A DNA stretch of 32,200 nt from Chloroflexota bacterium (GTDB lineage Bacteria; Chloroflexota; Dehalococcoidia; Bin125). Both the position numbers and the translations under genes were made by a program. The stretch lies in NCBI GenBank assembly GCA_026707335.1, contig JAPOXB010000076.1, positions 1 to 32,200 of the forward strand. The letters are read 5' to 3'. The notes beneath the pieces were generated by a model. That model saw nothing but the letters and a program-made list of their open reading frames with translations, made no database searches and had not been told where the DNA came from. Below are positions 13,230-21,651 of this stretch, one piece after another; within the stretch, counting starts at the first letter, position 1, and every line of letters begins with the position of its first letter.

Positions 13230-13997
13230 ATGGACCGCTTCCCGGACCGCGCCTGGGACCCCGGCCGTCCCGACATCGCGCGGCTGCTGCGCGAGTCCGC
13301 GGTCACCGACTCCGGCCTGATCCCTTCGGCGTCGAACTACGTCTTCGTGCTGGCGCTGGCCCCGCCCGGCGACGCGGACGGCGACCCCGGTCCCGGCGCC
13401 GCCGTCTACAAGCCCGCCCGAGGCGAGACGCCGCTGTGGGACTTCCCGCCCGACCTCTACCGGCGGGAGGTCGCCAGCTACGTCGTCTGCGAGGCGATCG
13501 GCTGGCGGCTGGTCCCGCCGACGATCGTGCGGGACGACGGCCTGCCGCACGGGCCGGGGTCGCTGCAGGCCTTCATCCCCAGCGACCGCGACGCCACCTA
13601 CTTCGACCTGCGCGCCGACCACCCAGACGCGATGCGCCGCATGGCGACCTTCGACTGGCTGACGAACAACGCCGACCGCAAGGGCGGCCACGTCCTGCGC
13701 GGCGAGGACGGCACGATCTGGGGGATCGACAACGCGCTGTCGTTCCACGTCGAGGACAAGCTGCGCACCGTGATCTGGGACTACGCCGGCGAGCCGGTGC
13801 CGCCTGCCCTGCTGGCCGACGTGGAGGCGTTCCTGGGCCGCTTCCAGCCGGAATCCCCGCTGTGGGCGTCGCTGTCGGAGTACTTGGAGGCGGAGGAGTG
13901 CGAGGCGCTGCGCGCCCGGGCCGGGCAGATCCTGGAGTCGCGCGTCTTCCCGCAGCCGCCGGACTGGCGTCGCCCCTACCCCTGGCCGCTGATCTAG
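13230..13997 (+). CDS. SCO1664/TIGR03843-family protein with PI3/4-kinase-like motifs, function unknown
   Basis: AAVYKPARGETPLWDFPPDLYRREVASYVVCEAIGWRLVPPTIV, FDWLTNNADRKGGHVLRGEDGTIWGIDNALSFH; GGGGCGAGG SD; 33 bp after pepN. Confidence 0.8.
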   Translation: MDRFPDRAWDPGRPDIARLLRESAVTDSGLIPSASNYVFVLALAPPGDADGDPGPGAAVYKPARGETPLWDFPPDLYRREVASYVVCEAIGWRLVPPTIVRDDGLPHGPGSLQAFIPSDRDATYFDLRADHPDAMRRMATFDWLTNNADRKGGHVLRGEDGTIWGIDNALSFHVEDKLRTVIWDYAGEPVPPALLADVEAFLGRFQPESPLWASLSEYLEAEECEALRARAGQILESRVFPQPPDWRRPYPWPLI

Positions 13998-14011
13998 CGC
14001 GGGCCGCGGGC

Positions 14012-14764
14012 TCAGGCGTCGTGGGCGTTGCGGACGAGGATGCTGCCCGCTCCGCCGTCGATGGGGATCGTCTTGACGGCCAGGGCGACGCGGTTGTCCG
14101 CGTCGAGGGCGGCCCAGTAGGTCGCGAGCACGTGGCCGGCGCCGCCCGCCAGCGGCAGCCAGAGGGGGTCGCCGCGGAACGGCGGCAGCGGATCGCCGTC
14201 GCCGGCGTAGGTCGTGATGCCGAGGCCCAGGCCGGGCGGCGGCAGCGCCGGGCGGGTCGTCACGCGGTCCGAGCGCGCGGGGTCGGCGTCGGCGGCGCGC
14301 AGGATGCTGATCGCGACGCGCGGCTCCACGCCGTGCATGTGCCCCCGCAGGTCGAGCAGGCCGCTGATGCGGGGCGTGTAGTTGGGGGCGTCGTCCTCGC
14401 GCTCGCGGGTGGCGAGCGCGTCCTCGAAGGTCCCGCCCGCCGCCAGCCCCTCGACGATGGTGCGCGTCTGGTCGCCGTTCGAGACGACGTAGAGGTCGGG
14501 CAGCTCCAGCATCGCCTCGTAGATCACGTTGGTCGGGTCGCTGAGCTTGGCCGGGTCGACGGCCTCCGTGCGCATCGACGCCCCGTCGGCGACGAAGCGC
14601 CTGTTTCGGCTGTTCTCGCTGCGGCCCATGATCCAGTAGACCTGCAGCCAGGCGGCCCCGTCGGCGCTGCGGCCGATGACGAGCCCGCGGCCCGGATAGG
14701 GGTTCTCGCGCAGGTGGCGCTGCAGGTTGCCCTCGGCGGCGGCGGCCAGATCGGCGGCGGGCAT
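14012..14764 (-). CDS. purO: IMP cyclohydrolase, PurO family
   Basis: ENPYPGRGLVIGRSADGAAWLQVYWIMGRSENSRNRRFVADG...LSDPTNVIYEAM...LYVVSNGDQTRTI..., YTPRISGLLDL; start ATG overlaps AICAR transformylase stop (TGATG). Confidence 0.82.
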   Translation of the reverse strand: MPAADLAAAAEGNLQRHLRENPYPGRGLVIGRSADGAAWLQVYWIMGRSENSRNRRFVADGASMRTEAVDPAKLSDPTNVIYEAMLELPDLYVVSNGDQTRTIVEGLAAGGTFEDALATREREDDAPNYTPRISGLLDLRGHMHGVEPRVAISILRAADADPARSDRVTTRPALPPPGLGLGITTYAGDGDPLPPFRGDPLWLPLAGGAGHVLATYWAALDADNRVALAVKTIPIDGGAGSILVRNAHDA

Positions 14765-15939
14765 CAGTGCCGGAACAATCGCAGGCCCGAGAGGGCCATC
14801 GTCATGCCGTACTCGTCGGCGGCGGCGGTGACGCCCGCGTCGGCGATGCTGCCGCCGGGCTGCAGCACGTAGCGCACGGCGCTGGCCTGGGCGCGGTCGA
14901 TGTTGTCGCGGAAGGGCATGAAGGCGTCGTGGCTCAGCGCGGTGCGGAAGCCGCCGATCCACTCGCGGCGCTCGGCATCGGAGAGCGGCTCGACGGGGGC
15001 GCTGAACTGGGCCCGCAGGTGCTCCCGCTCGGGCTCCGACAACTCCGCCCAGGCGATGAACTGCTCCCGCGCGGTGAAGCGCTCGGGGCGCTTGATGCCG
15101 GACGCGAACGGCAGCGCCAGCACGCGGGGGTGCTGCTGCAACATCCAGCGGTCGGCCTTGCCGCAGGCGATGCGCGAGCAGTGGATGCGCGACTGCTGCC
15201 CCGCGCCCAACCCGATCACCTGGCCGTCGGCGGCGAGACAGACGGAGTTCGACTGGGTGTAGCGCAGGGCGATCGTCGCGACCATGAGGTCGCGGACGGC
15301 GTCGGGCGGGAACTCCCGCTTCCGCGTGACCACGTTGTCCAGCAGATCGGGCGTGATGGGGGCGGTGTCGGCGGGCGCCTCCATCGTCAGCCCGAAGGCC
15401 GAGCGGCGCTCCAGCGCCGGGGGATGGAAATCGGGGTCGGCCTGGATGACGAGGTACTTGCCGCCCTTCTTGGCCCGCAGGACCTCCAAGGCGTCATCGT
15501 CGAAGGCGGGGGCGACGATGGCGTCCGACACCTCGCGCTTCAGCACCATGGCGAGGGAGAGGTCGACCCGGTCGCTGACGGCCGCGACATCGCCGTAGGA
15601 GGAGACGAGGTCGCCGCCGCGGGCGCTCACATAGGCGGTCGCGACGGGGGAGAGTTCCCGATCGCCGACCTGGTAGGCCGCGCGCAGGGCGTCGGAGAGC
15701 GGCAGACCGATGGCGGCCCCGGCGGGGCTGACGTGCTTGAAGCTGGCCCCGGCGGGCTCGCCCAGGGCCGCGCGCAGCTCGCGCACCAACTGCCAGGCGG
15801 AGATCGCGTCGAGCAGGTTGATGTAGCCGGGGGCCCCATTGAGGACGCGGAACGGGCCCGGCCCGTCCCCCTCGATGACGGCGCGGGCGGGCGTCTGATG
15901 CGGGTTCAGCCCGTAGCGCAGCGCGATCTCGCGATCCAT
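14764..15939 (-). CDS. purH: Stand-alone AICAR formyltransferase (PurH C-terminal domain only, eukaryotic ATIC-like)
   Basis: RYGLNPHQTPA, FRVLNGAPGYINLLDAISAWQLV, SFKHVSPAGAAIGLPL, REVSDAIVAPAF, ALRYTQSNSVCLA, GAGQQSRIHCSRIACGKADRWML, FMPFRDNIDRA; no N-terminal MGS-like/IMP cyclohydrolase domain (protein begins at RYGLNPHQ). Confidence 0.92.
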   Translation of the reverse strand: MDREIALRYGLNPHQTPARAVIEGDGPGPFRVLNGAPGYINLLDAISAWQLVRELRAALGEPAGASFKHVSPAGAAIGLPLSDALRAAYQVGDRELSPVATAYVSARGGDLVSSYGDVAAVSDRVDLSLAMVLKREVSDAIVAPAFDDDALEVLRAKKGGKYLVIQADPDFHPPALERRSAFGLTMEAPADTAPITPDLLDNVVTRKREFPPDAVRDLMVATIALRYTQSNSVCLAADGQVIGLGAGQQSRIHCSRIACGKADRWMLQQHPRVLALPFASGIKRPERFTAREQFIAWAELSEPEREHLRAQFSAPVEPLSDAERREWIGGFRTALSHDAFMPFRDNIDRAQASAVRYVLQPGGSIADAGVTAAADEYGMTMALSGLRLFRH

Positions 15940-15980
15940 GCCTCAGCTTCCTCCGCGGTGCGCGCTCGCTGCCTCGTCCG

Positions 15981-16862
15981 TCAACCGACGAGGTCGCGCA
16001 GCGCCCCGCCGATCTCGGGGTGGCGGAACGTGTAGCCCGACTCCAGCGCTCGATCGGCGCTCACCCGCTGGCTGGCCGTCAGCACGCCGGCGCGCTCGCC
16101 GAGCAGCAGCCGCAGGGCGAGGGGCGGCATCGGCATGAGGGCGGGACGCCGCAGCGCCGCGCCCAGCGCCTTGCTGAAGACGGCGTTAGTCACCGGCTCG
16201 GGGGCGACGCCGTTCAGCGCGCCCTCCAAGCCCGGCGTGTCGATCGCGTGGAGGATCAGCCCCACGATGTCGTCGCGATGGATCCAGGCCATCTGCTGCC
16301 GCCCGCGGCCGATGGGTCCGCCCGCGCCCAGCTTGAACGGCGGCAGCAGCTTCGCCAGCGCGCCGCCCTCTCTCGCCAGCACGACGCCGGTGCGCAGGAT
16401 CCCCGTACGCACGCCCGCGCCCTGCGCGGCCGCCTCCCAATCGACGCAGAGCCGCGCCAGGAAGTCGTCGCCGGGCGCGCTCTCCTCGGTCAGCAGCTCG
16501 TCGCCGCGCGACCCGTAGATGCCGACGGCCGAGCCGGAGACGAAGACCGCCGGCTTGTCGTCCGCGGCCTGGATGGCGGCGACGATCCGCCGGGCGGTGT
16601 CGACGCGGCTCTCCCGCATCTCCCGCTTGCGCGCGGCCGACCAGCGCTTGTCGGCGACGCCCGCCCCGGCCAGGTGCACCACCGCGTCCGACCCGGCGAC
16701 GGCGGCCGCGAGGTCGTCCCAGGACCGCCAGTCGACGCCGGCGGCGGCGGGCTGGCCCGCGGGCGACCGGCTGATGCCGATCACCGTGTCGCCGCGGTCG
16801 CGCAGCGCCCGCGCCAGCGCCCCGCCGATCGTCCCGCTCGCGCCGGTCACGACAACACGCAT
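15981..16862 (-). CDS. TIGR01777 family epimerase (SDR, YfcH-like)
   Basis: MRVVVTGASGTIGGALARALRDRGD, VVHLAGAGVADKRWSAARKREMRESRVDTARRIV, SGSAVGIYGSRGDELLTEESAPGDDFLARLCVDWEAAA, GPIGRGRQQMAWIHRDDIVGLILHAI, GVAPEPVTNAVFSKALGAALRRP. Confidence 0.92.
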   Translation of the reverse strand: MRVVVTGASGTIGGALARALRDRGDTVIGISRSPAGQPAAAGVDWRSWDDLAAAVAGSDAVVHLAGAGVADKRWSAARKREMRESRVDTARRIVAAIQAADDKPAVFVSGSAVGIYGSRGDELLTEESAPGDDFLARLCVDWEAAAQGAGVRTGILRTGVVLAREGGALAKLLPPFKLGAGGPIGRGRQQMAWIHRDDIVGLILHAIDTPGLEGALNGVAPEPVTNAVFSKALGAALRRPALMPMPPLALRLLLGERAGVLTASQRVSADRALESGYTFRHPEIGGALRDLVG

Positions 16863-16891
16863 CGTCTGTCCCTTCGCTCGCCGAACCGGCG

Positions 16892-17401
16892 CTACCGCGG
16901 CGCCGCCGCGGGCGGGGGCTCGGCCTCATCGTCTTCAGCGTCGGCGCCCGCGTCGGCGCCGGCGTCGTCGAGCGGTGGGTCGGGTGGGAGGGGCGGCCAG
17001 TCGGGCCGCTCGCCGGGCGGGACGTCGAGGCCCAGCGCCTTCGAGAGTTGCTCGGCCGTCGCGTCGTCGAGGCCGCCCAACTCCTGAAGCTGGCGGGTCA
17101 GGTCCTGCAGTTGGTCCTGCGTGACGCCCATGCTGCGCATGGTCTCGCGCACCAGCCGGCGGACCTCCTCCGTGTCGCCGCGGATCAGCGCGTCGGCGAG
17201 TTCCAGTTGCGTCTCCACGGCGCGGAAGCCGGCCCGGCGCTCGGTCTCGTTCTCGGTCGCGAGGAGGGTCGAGGCGAGCCGCGTGAACAGGGTGACCGTG
17301 CGGGCGATGCGCATCCGGTCGTCGGGGTGGGCCGGGAACTCCCCCGTGACGGAGACCTCGACCCCGGTGCGCTTGTCGGACGCGACGTACTGATCGGGCA
17401 T
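16892..17401 (-). CDS. Hypothetical protein, helical N-terminal domain plus acidic Pro/Ala/Asp-rich tail
   Basis: ORF 169 aa; MPDQYVASDKRTGVEVSVTGEFPAHPDDRMRIARTVTLFTRLAS...; 29 bp upstream of the TIGR01777 gene; TATGCT -10-like box 6 nt before ATG. Confidence 0.7.
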   Translation of the reverse strand: MPDQYVASDKRTGVEVSVTGEFPAHPDDRMRIARTVTLFTRLASTLLATENETERRAGFRAVETQLELADALIRGDTEEVRRLVRETMRSMGVTQDQLQDLTRQLQELGGLDDATAEQLSKALGLDVPPGERPDWPPLPPDPPLDDAGADAGADAEDDEAEPPPAAAPR

Positions 17402-17516
17402 GCCGCCAGCATATCGGGGCGGGCATCCACCCGCGCGTCGTGCGGGCCGCTATCATGCGCGATGGTGCACACCCGCGGCGCGATGCCCTAGTATTGCCGC
17501 GAGAGGGAGACCCACC

Positions 17517-18569
17517 ATGACCACTCAAACCCCGCCCAACGCCCCGGCCCCAGCCCTCGACCTGTCCTGGCTGAACCTGGACGACCAGTTCGACACGCAG
17601 GCCACGCCCGGCCGCCACGGGCTGACCCTGGACGGCATGAACCAGGCCGCCTTCCCGCCCGACGCCCCGCAGGCCGGCAACCACACGATGCGCCTGCGCG
17701 GCGCCGCCCCGCGCGAGGGCGCGCAGCGCTTCGGCTACGCCTACGTCGGCAAGGCGGAGAGCTGGTCGGAAGCCGTGCCGAAGCTCTACGAGGAGGCCGT
17801 CCAGCGACAGTGGTCGTCGGCGACGGACATCCCCTGGGACACGGTCGAGCCGCTGCCCGACGCGGTCGAGCGCGCGATGTGCCAGTTCTGCACCCTCCTC
17901 AACGAGGTCGAGTTCATCGCCGCCGACGTTCCCGGGCAGTGGCTGCCGCGGCTCTCGCCCGAGTACTACGAGGTCGGCCTGTTCCTGATGACGCAGATCA
18001 TGGACGAGGCGCGCCACATGGACGTCTTCCGCAAGCGCGCCCTGGTCAACGGCGGCGGCCTGCTCAAGCAGGGGCCGGGCAGCGGCCTGCGCCTGGTCAT
18101 CGAGGCGCGCGACTTCACCGAGATGTCGGCGGTCCTGCACGTGCAGGGCGAGGGCGCCGTGCAGTCGCTCTTCCGCATGGGCGAGCTGATCGGCCAGAAC
18201 GAGGCCGAGAAGACGATCTTCCGGCTCTGCGCCCAGGACGAGTCGCGGCACCTGGCCTTCGGCGTGATGCACCTCAAGCACATCCTGGAGAGCGAGCCCG
18301 AGCGGCGCGAGGAGATCCACTCCTACCTCGACCGCGCCGACCGCATCAACGGCGGCGCGGGCGCGCTGGACCGGCAGCTCACGGAGTCGATCATCGTGCT
18401 GCTGGGCGGCGGCACGTCGCCGGAGCAGCTCGACGAGGGCTGGCGTCTGCAGCAGTTCATCCAGCGCAAGCAGTTCAGCGAGTACTACCACCGCCTCAAG
18501 GTCGCGGGCTTGGGCGAGCGCCTCGAGCGCATGCCCGAGTCGGTGCAGCAGATGATCAAGAGCAACTAG
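17517..18569 (+). CDS. Ferritin-like / R2-like diiron protein, substrate unknown
   Basis: 350 aa; carboxylate-histidine ligand pattern ...LLNEVEF..., IMDEARHMDVF, VQGEGAVQSLF, AQDESRHLAFGVMHL; GAGAGGGAGA SD before ATG 17517. Confidence 0.78.
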   Translation: MTTQTPPNAPAPALDLSWLNLDDQFDTQATPGRHGLTLDGMNQAAFPPDAPQAGNHTMRLRGAAPREGAQRFGYAYVGKAESWSEAVPKLYEEAVQRQWSSATDIPWDTVEPLPDAVERAMCQFCTLLNEVEFIAADVPGQWLPRLSPEYYEVGLFLMTQIMDEARHMDVFRKRALVNGGGLLKQGPGSGLRLVIEARDFTEMSAVLHVQGEGAVQSLFRMGELIGQNEAEKTIFRLCAQDESRHLAFGVMHLKHILESEPERREEIHSYLDRADRINGGAGALDRQLTESIIVLLGGGTSPEQLDEGWRLQQFIQRKQFSEYYHRLKVAGLGERLERMPESVQQMIKSN

Positions 18570-18578
18570 GGCGGCCGG

Positions 18579-19544
18579 CTAGACGCGGGCGGCGTCGAGC
18601 GCCGTCAGGAACGGCTGCACGGCCGCCAGGAAGCCGGGCGTGTTCTGCGAGTGCACGTTGTGCCCGCAGTCGGGCACGGTGACCAGCCGCCCGTCCGGCA
18701 GCGCCGCGACGAAGCGCTCCGCCCCCTCCGCCTCCAGCACGTTCGACTGCGCGCCGCGCACGACCAGCGTGGGCGTGTCGATCGCCCGCACGTCGTCCAT
18801 GCCCAGGCGCGGCGCGTGCTCGTAGCGGGCGCGGCGGAAGCCCTCGTCGTGCAGGATGCGATCCGACTTGCTGATGTACTTGCCGTCGATGCGGCGGATG
18901 AGGTTGTAGCGCGCCGTGCGCTCCATGTGCGCCCGCGTGCGGAAGGGGTCGTACTTGACGACCCGCTCCACGAACTCGTCGATCGAGTCGAACTCCCGGT
19001 TCTTGCTGACGAAGTTGCCGATGATGCGGGTGCCCGCCTCGGAGACCTGGGGGCCCATGTCGACGATGACGAGGCCCCGCGCGACGCCGGGATGGCTGAG
19101 CGCCAGATTCAGCGTGACCATGCCGCCCATGCTGTGGCCGAACACGATCGGGTCGCGGAGGCCCTCGCCGGCGATGAAGGCGGCGGCGTCGGCGGCCATG
19201 GCGGGCGACGAGTAGTCGGCGTCGCGCACCCACTCCGTGTCGCCGTGCCCCCGCTGGTCGAGCGCGTAGACGTGGTAGCGATCGGCCAGGTGCAGGCTGA
19301 CGAGGTCCCAGGAGTGCGCCGATTGGTTGCCGCCGTGCAGCAGCACCACCGGCGGCGCCGACGGGTCGCCCCACTCCAGCAGGTGCAGCCGCAGGTGATT
19401 GACGACGACGTTGCGGGAGACGTAGCGCACGAACCCCGGATGCGGGATGCCCAGTTCGGCGGCGCTGCGCTGCAGGCTGGCGAACTCGTCGAACGTGGTC
19501 ATGTCCAGCGGGCCGGCGTCGGCGGCGAATTCGTTCAGGTGCAT
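18579..19544 (-). CDS. Alpha/beta hydrolase
   Basis: PPVVLLHGGNQSAHSWDLVSLHLADRYHVYALDQRGHGDTEW, IVFGHSMGGMVTLNLAL, VPDCGHNVHSQNTPGF; GGGAGAG SD. Confidence 0.9.
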   Translation of the reverse strand: MHLNEFAADAGPLDMTTFDEFASLQRSAAELGIPHPGFVRYVSRNVVVNHLRLHLLEWGDPSAPPVVLLHGGNQSAHSWDLVSLHLADRYHVYALDQRGHGDTEWVRDADYSSPAMAADAAAFIAGEGLRDPIVFGHSMGGMVTLNLALSHPGVARGLVIVDMGPQVSEAGTRIIGNFVSKNREFDSIDEFVERVVKYDPFRTRAHMERTARYNLIRRIDGKYISKSDRILHDEGFRRARYEHAPRLGMDDVRAIDTPTLVVRGAQSNVLEAEGAERFVAALPDGRLVTVPDCGHNVHSQNTPGFLAAVQPFLTALDAARV

Positions 19545-19599
19545 GGCTCTCCCGGACCGCGTCGGCGCCGTCGCGCGGCGCCCGACCGGCACGCTGGGG

Positions 19600-19608
19600 A
19601 ATATATCA
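19600..19608 (-). promoter_or_regulatory. Extended -10 promoter element (TGATATATT) for the alpha/beta hydrolase gene
   Basis: Reverse strand CTGATATATTCCCC in an otherwise very GC-rich intergenic gap, ~55 nt before ATG 19544 that has its own SD. Confidence 0.4.
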
Positions 19609-19700
19609 GCCGCCGCCGTCCCGGCCGGGCCGACGGCGGCGCGCGCATTCGCTAGCCTGCCGCTTGGCCGTCGCGGGACGGCGCGCGCATGGAGGGCGCC

Positions 19701-20537
19701 ATGGCACGGCTCGACGGCAAGGTGGCGGTCATCACGGGCGGCGCCTCCGGCATCGGGGAGAGCGCGGTGCGCCTGTTCGTGGCCGAGGGGGCGCGCGTCG
19801 TCATCGGCGACGTGCAGGAGGAGCGCGCACGGGCGCTCGCCGCCGAGTTGGGGTCGGCGACGCGGGCCGTCGTCGCGGACGTGCGCGAGGACCGCGCCGT
19901 CGCGGGGCTGGTGGCGACGGCGGTCGAGGAGTTCGGCGCGCTGGACGTGATGTACAACAACGCCGGCGTGGGCATGGTGGAGGGCGAGATCGCGGACGCG
20001 CCGGAGGAGACGTTCGACTTCGTTACGGCGATCAACCTCAAGGGCGTCTGGCTGGGCATCAAGCACGCGGCGCGGCGGATGCGGGAGCACGGCGGCGGCG
20101 CGATCATCTCCACCGCCTCGGTCGCCGGGTTGCACGGCTTCGAGCGCCAGGCGGTCTACGCGATGACGAAGGCCGGCGTGATCTCGCTCACGAGCAGCGC
20201 CGCCGCCGAGGGCGGGCCCCACGGCATCCGCGTCAACTGCATCTGCCCTGGCGGGATCGTCACGCCGCTCTCGGCGCCGTCCCCGCGGGCGGAGGAGATC
20301 GTCGCGGAGCGCTTCGCCGACATCCATCCGCTGGGGCGCGCGGGGCAGCCGCTCGACATCGCGCAGGCGGCGCTGTGGCTGGCCAGCGACGAGTCGAGCC
20401 TCGTCACCGGGCAGGCGATCGTCGTGGACGGGGGCTGGAGCAGCGTCGACGCCCGCTGGCAGCGCCTGATCGGGCAGATGAGCGATCGCAATCGGGCCGG
20501 CGTGCGGCCGGGCGGCGCGCCGCTCGACGCCGAGTGA
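19701..20537 (+). CDS. SDR family oxidoreductase
   Basis: MARLDGKVAVITGGASGIGESAVRLFVAEGARVVIGDV, YNNAGVG, STASVAGLHGFERQAVYAMTKAG (YxxxK), INLKGVWLG; GGAGGG SD favours ATG 19701 over 19689. Confidence 0.92.
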   Translation: MARLDGKVAVITGGASGIGESAVRLFVAEGARVVIGDVQEERARALAAELGSATRAVVADVREDRAVAGLVATAVEEFGALDVMYNNAGVGMVEGEIADAPEETFDFVTAINLKGVWLGIKHAARRMREHGGGAIISTASVAGLHGFERQAVYAMTKAGVISLTSSAAAEGGPHGIRVNCICPGGIVTPLSAPSPRAEEIVAERFADIHPLGRAGQPLDIAQAALWLASDESSLVTGQAIVVDGGWSSVDARWQRLIGQMSDRNRAGVRPGGAPLDAE

Positions 20538-20546
20538 CCGGCCGGG

Positions 20547-21599
20547 CTAAGCGCCGCCGCGCGTACCGGCGAGGTCGGCCATGAGTTCCAGCGCCTCCGG
20601 CTGGCGGGCCGTGACGGTGATCCCCGTGATGCCGCAGTCCTCCCAAGCCTTGTAGCGCTCGCGAATGCGGTCGGCGGGGCCGATCAGCGCCATCTCGTCG
20701 ATGAACTCGTCGGGCACGGCCTCCATCGCCTCCGCCCGCCGGCCCGACAGGTAGAGGTCCTGCACGGTCTCCGCGGCCTCGCCGTAGCCGTAGCGGACCA
20801 TGACGTCGTTGTGGAAGTTCTTCGAGCGCGCACCCATGCCGCCCATGTACAGCGCCACGTTGGGCCGCATCTGGCGGATGCACTCGCCCACGTCGTCGTT
20901 GACGATGACGGTGCAGGCGGCCTGGATCTCGAAGTCGTCCAGCGCCTTGGGCGCGTCGCTCGCCGTGCCGCGCTGCATGCCCTCGTCGAGCCAGGGCTGA
21001 TACTGCTCCATGCGGTAGGGCGAGAACCACATCGGCAGCCAGCCGTCGGCCAGCTCGGCGGTGGCCTTGACGTTCGCCGGGCCCAGGGAGGCGACGTAGA
21101 TCGGCAGTTGCTGCATGTGCAGGATCGACTTGAGCGGCTTGCCGAGGCCGCTCGACCCGGGGCCCTGATAGGGCAGTTGGTACTCCGACCCCTCGTAGGT
21201 GACCGGCTCCTCGCGGGCGAGGATCTTGCGCAGCACCTCGATGTACTCCCGCACGCGCGTGGCCGGCTTGCCCCAGGGCTGCCCGTGCCAGCCCTCGACG
21301 ACCTGCGGGCCGGAGAGGCCCAGCCCGACGATCACGCGGCCGCCGCCGGCCAGTTGATCGAGCGTCGCCATGGTCATCGCCGTCATCGCGGGCGTGCGCG
21401 CGGGGATCTGCAGGATGCCCGTGCCCAGCTTGATCCGCTCCGTGTGCGCGGCGATGAAGGCCAGCGGCGTGACCGCGTCGGAGCCGTAGGCCTCCGCCGT
21501 CCAGACCGAGTCGTAGCCCAACGCCTCGACGCGCTGGATGAGATCGAGGTCGAGCTGGTACCGCGGGCCGAACGCCCCCGCGCTGAATCCGAGTTTCAT
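20547..21599 (-). CDS. LLM-class (luciferase-like) flavin/F420-dependent oxidoreductase
   Basis: MKLGFSAGAFGPRYQLDLDLIQRVEALGYDSVWTAEAYGSDAVTPLAFIAAHTERIKLGTGILQIPARTPAMTAMTMATLDQLAGGGRVIVGLGLSGPQVVEGWHG. Confidence 0.93.
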   Translation of the reverse strand: MKLGFSAGAFGPRYQLDLDLIQRVEALGYDSVWTAEAYGSDAVTPLAFIAAHTERIKLGTGILQIPARTPAMTAMTMATLDQLAGGGRVIVGLGLSGPQVVEGWHGQPWGKPATRVREYIEVLRKILAREEPVTYEGSEYQLPYQGPGSSGLGKPLKSILHMQQLPIYVASLGPANVKATAELADGWLPMWFSPYRMEQYQPWLDEGMQRGTASDAPKALDDFEIQAACTVIVNDDVGECIRQMRPNVALYMGGMGARSKNFHNDVMVRYGYGEAAETVQDLYLSGRRAEAMEAVPDEFIDEMALIGPADRIRERYKAWEDCGITGITVTARQPEALELMADLAGTRGGA

Positions 21600-21651
21600 G
21601 CGTGGTCCCCCTCACCAAGCCCGGCCCGGATGGAGCGGGCGCGTACGCCGG

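Noticed and set aside
10650-13748. 1032-aa reverse-strand ORF antisense to pepN
   Set aside because: Low-complexity R/V/H/L/Q-rich translation with no domain motif; typical GC-driven shadow ORF opposite a well-supported M1 peptidase.
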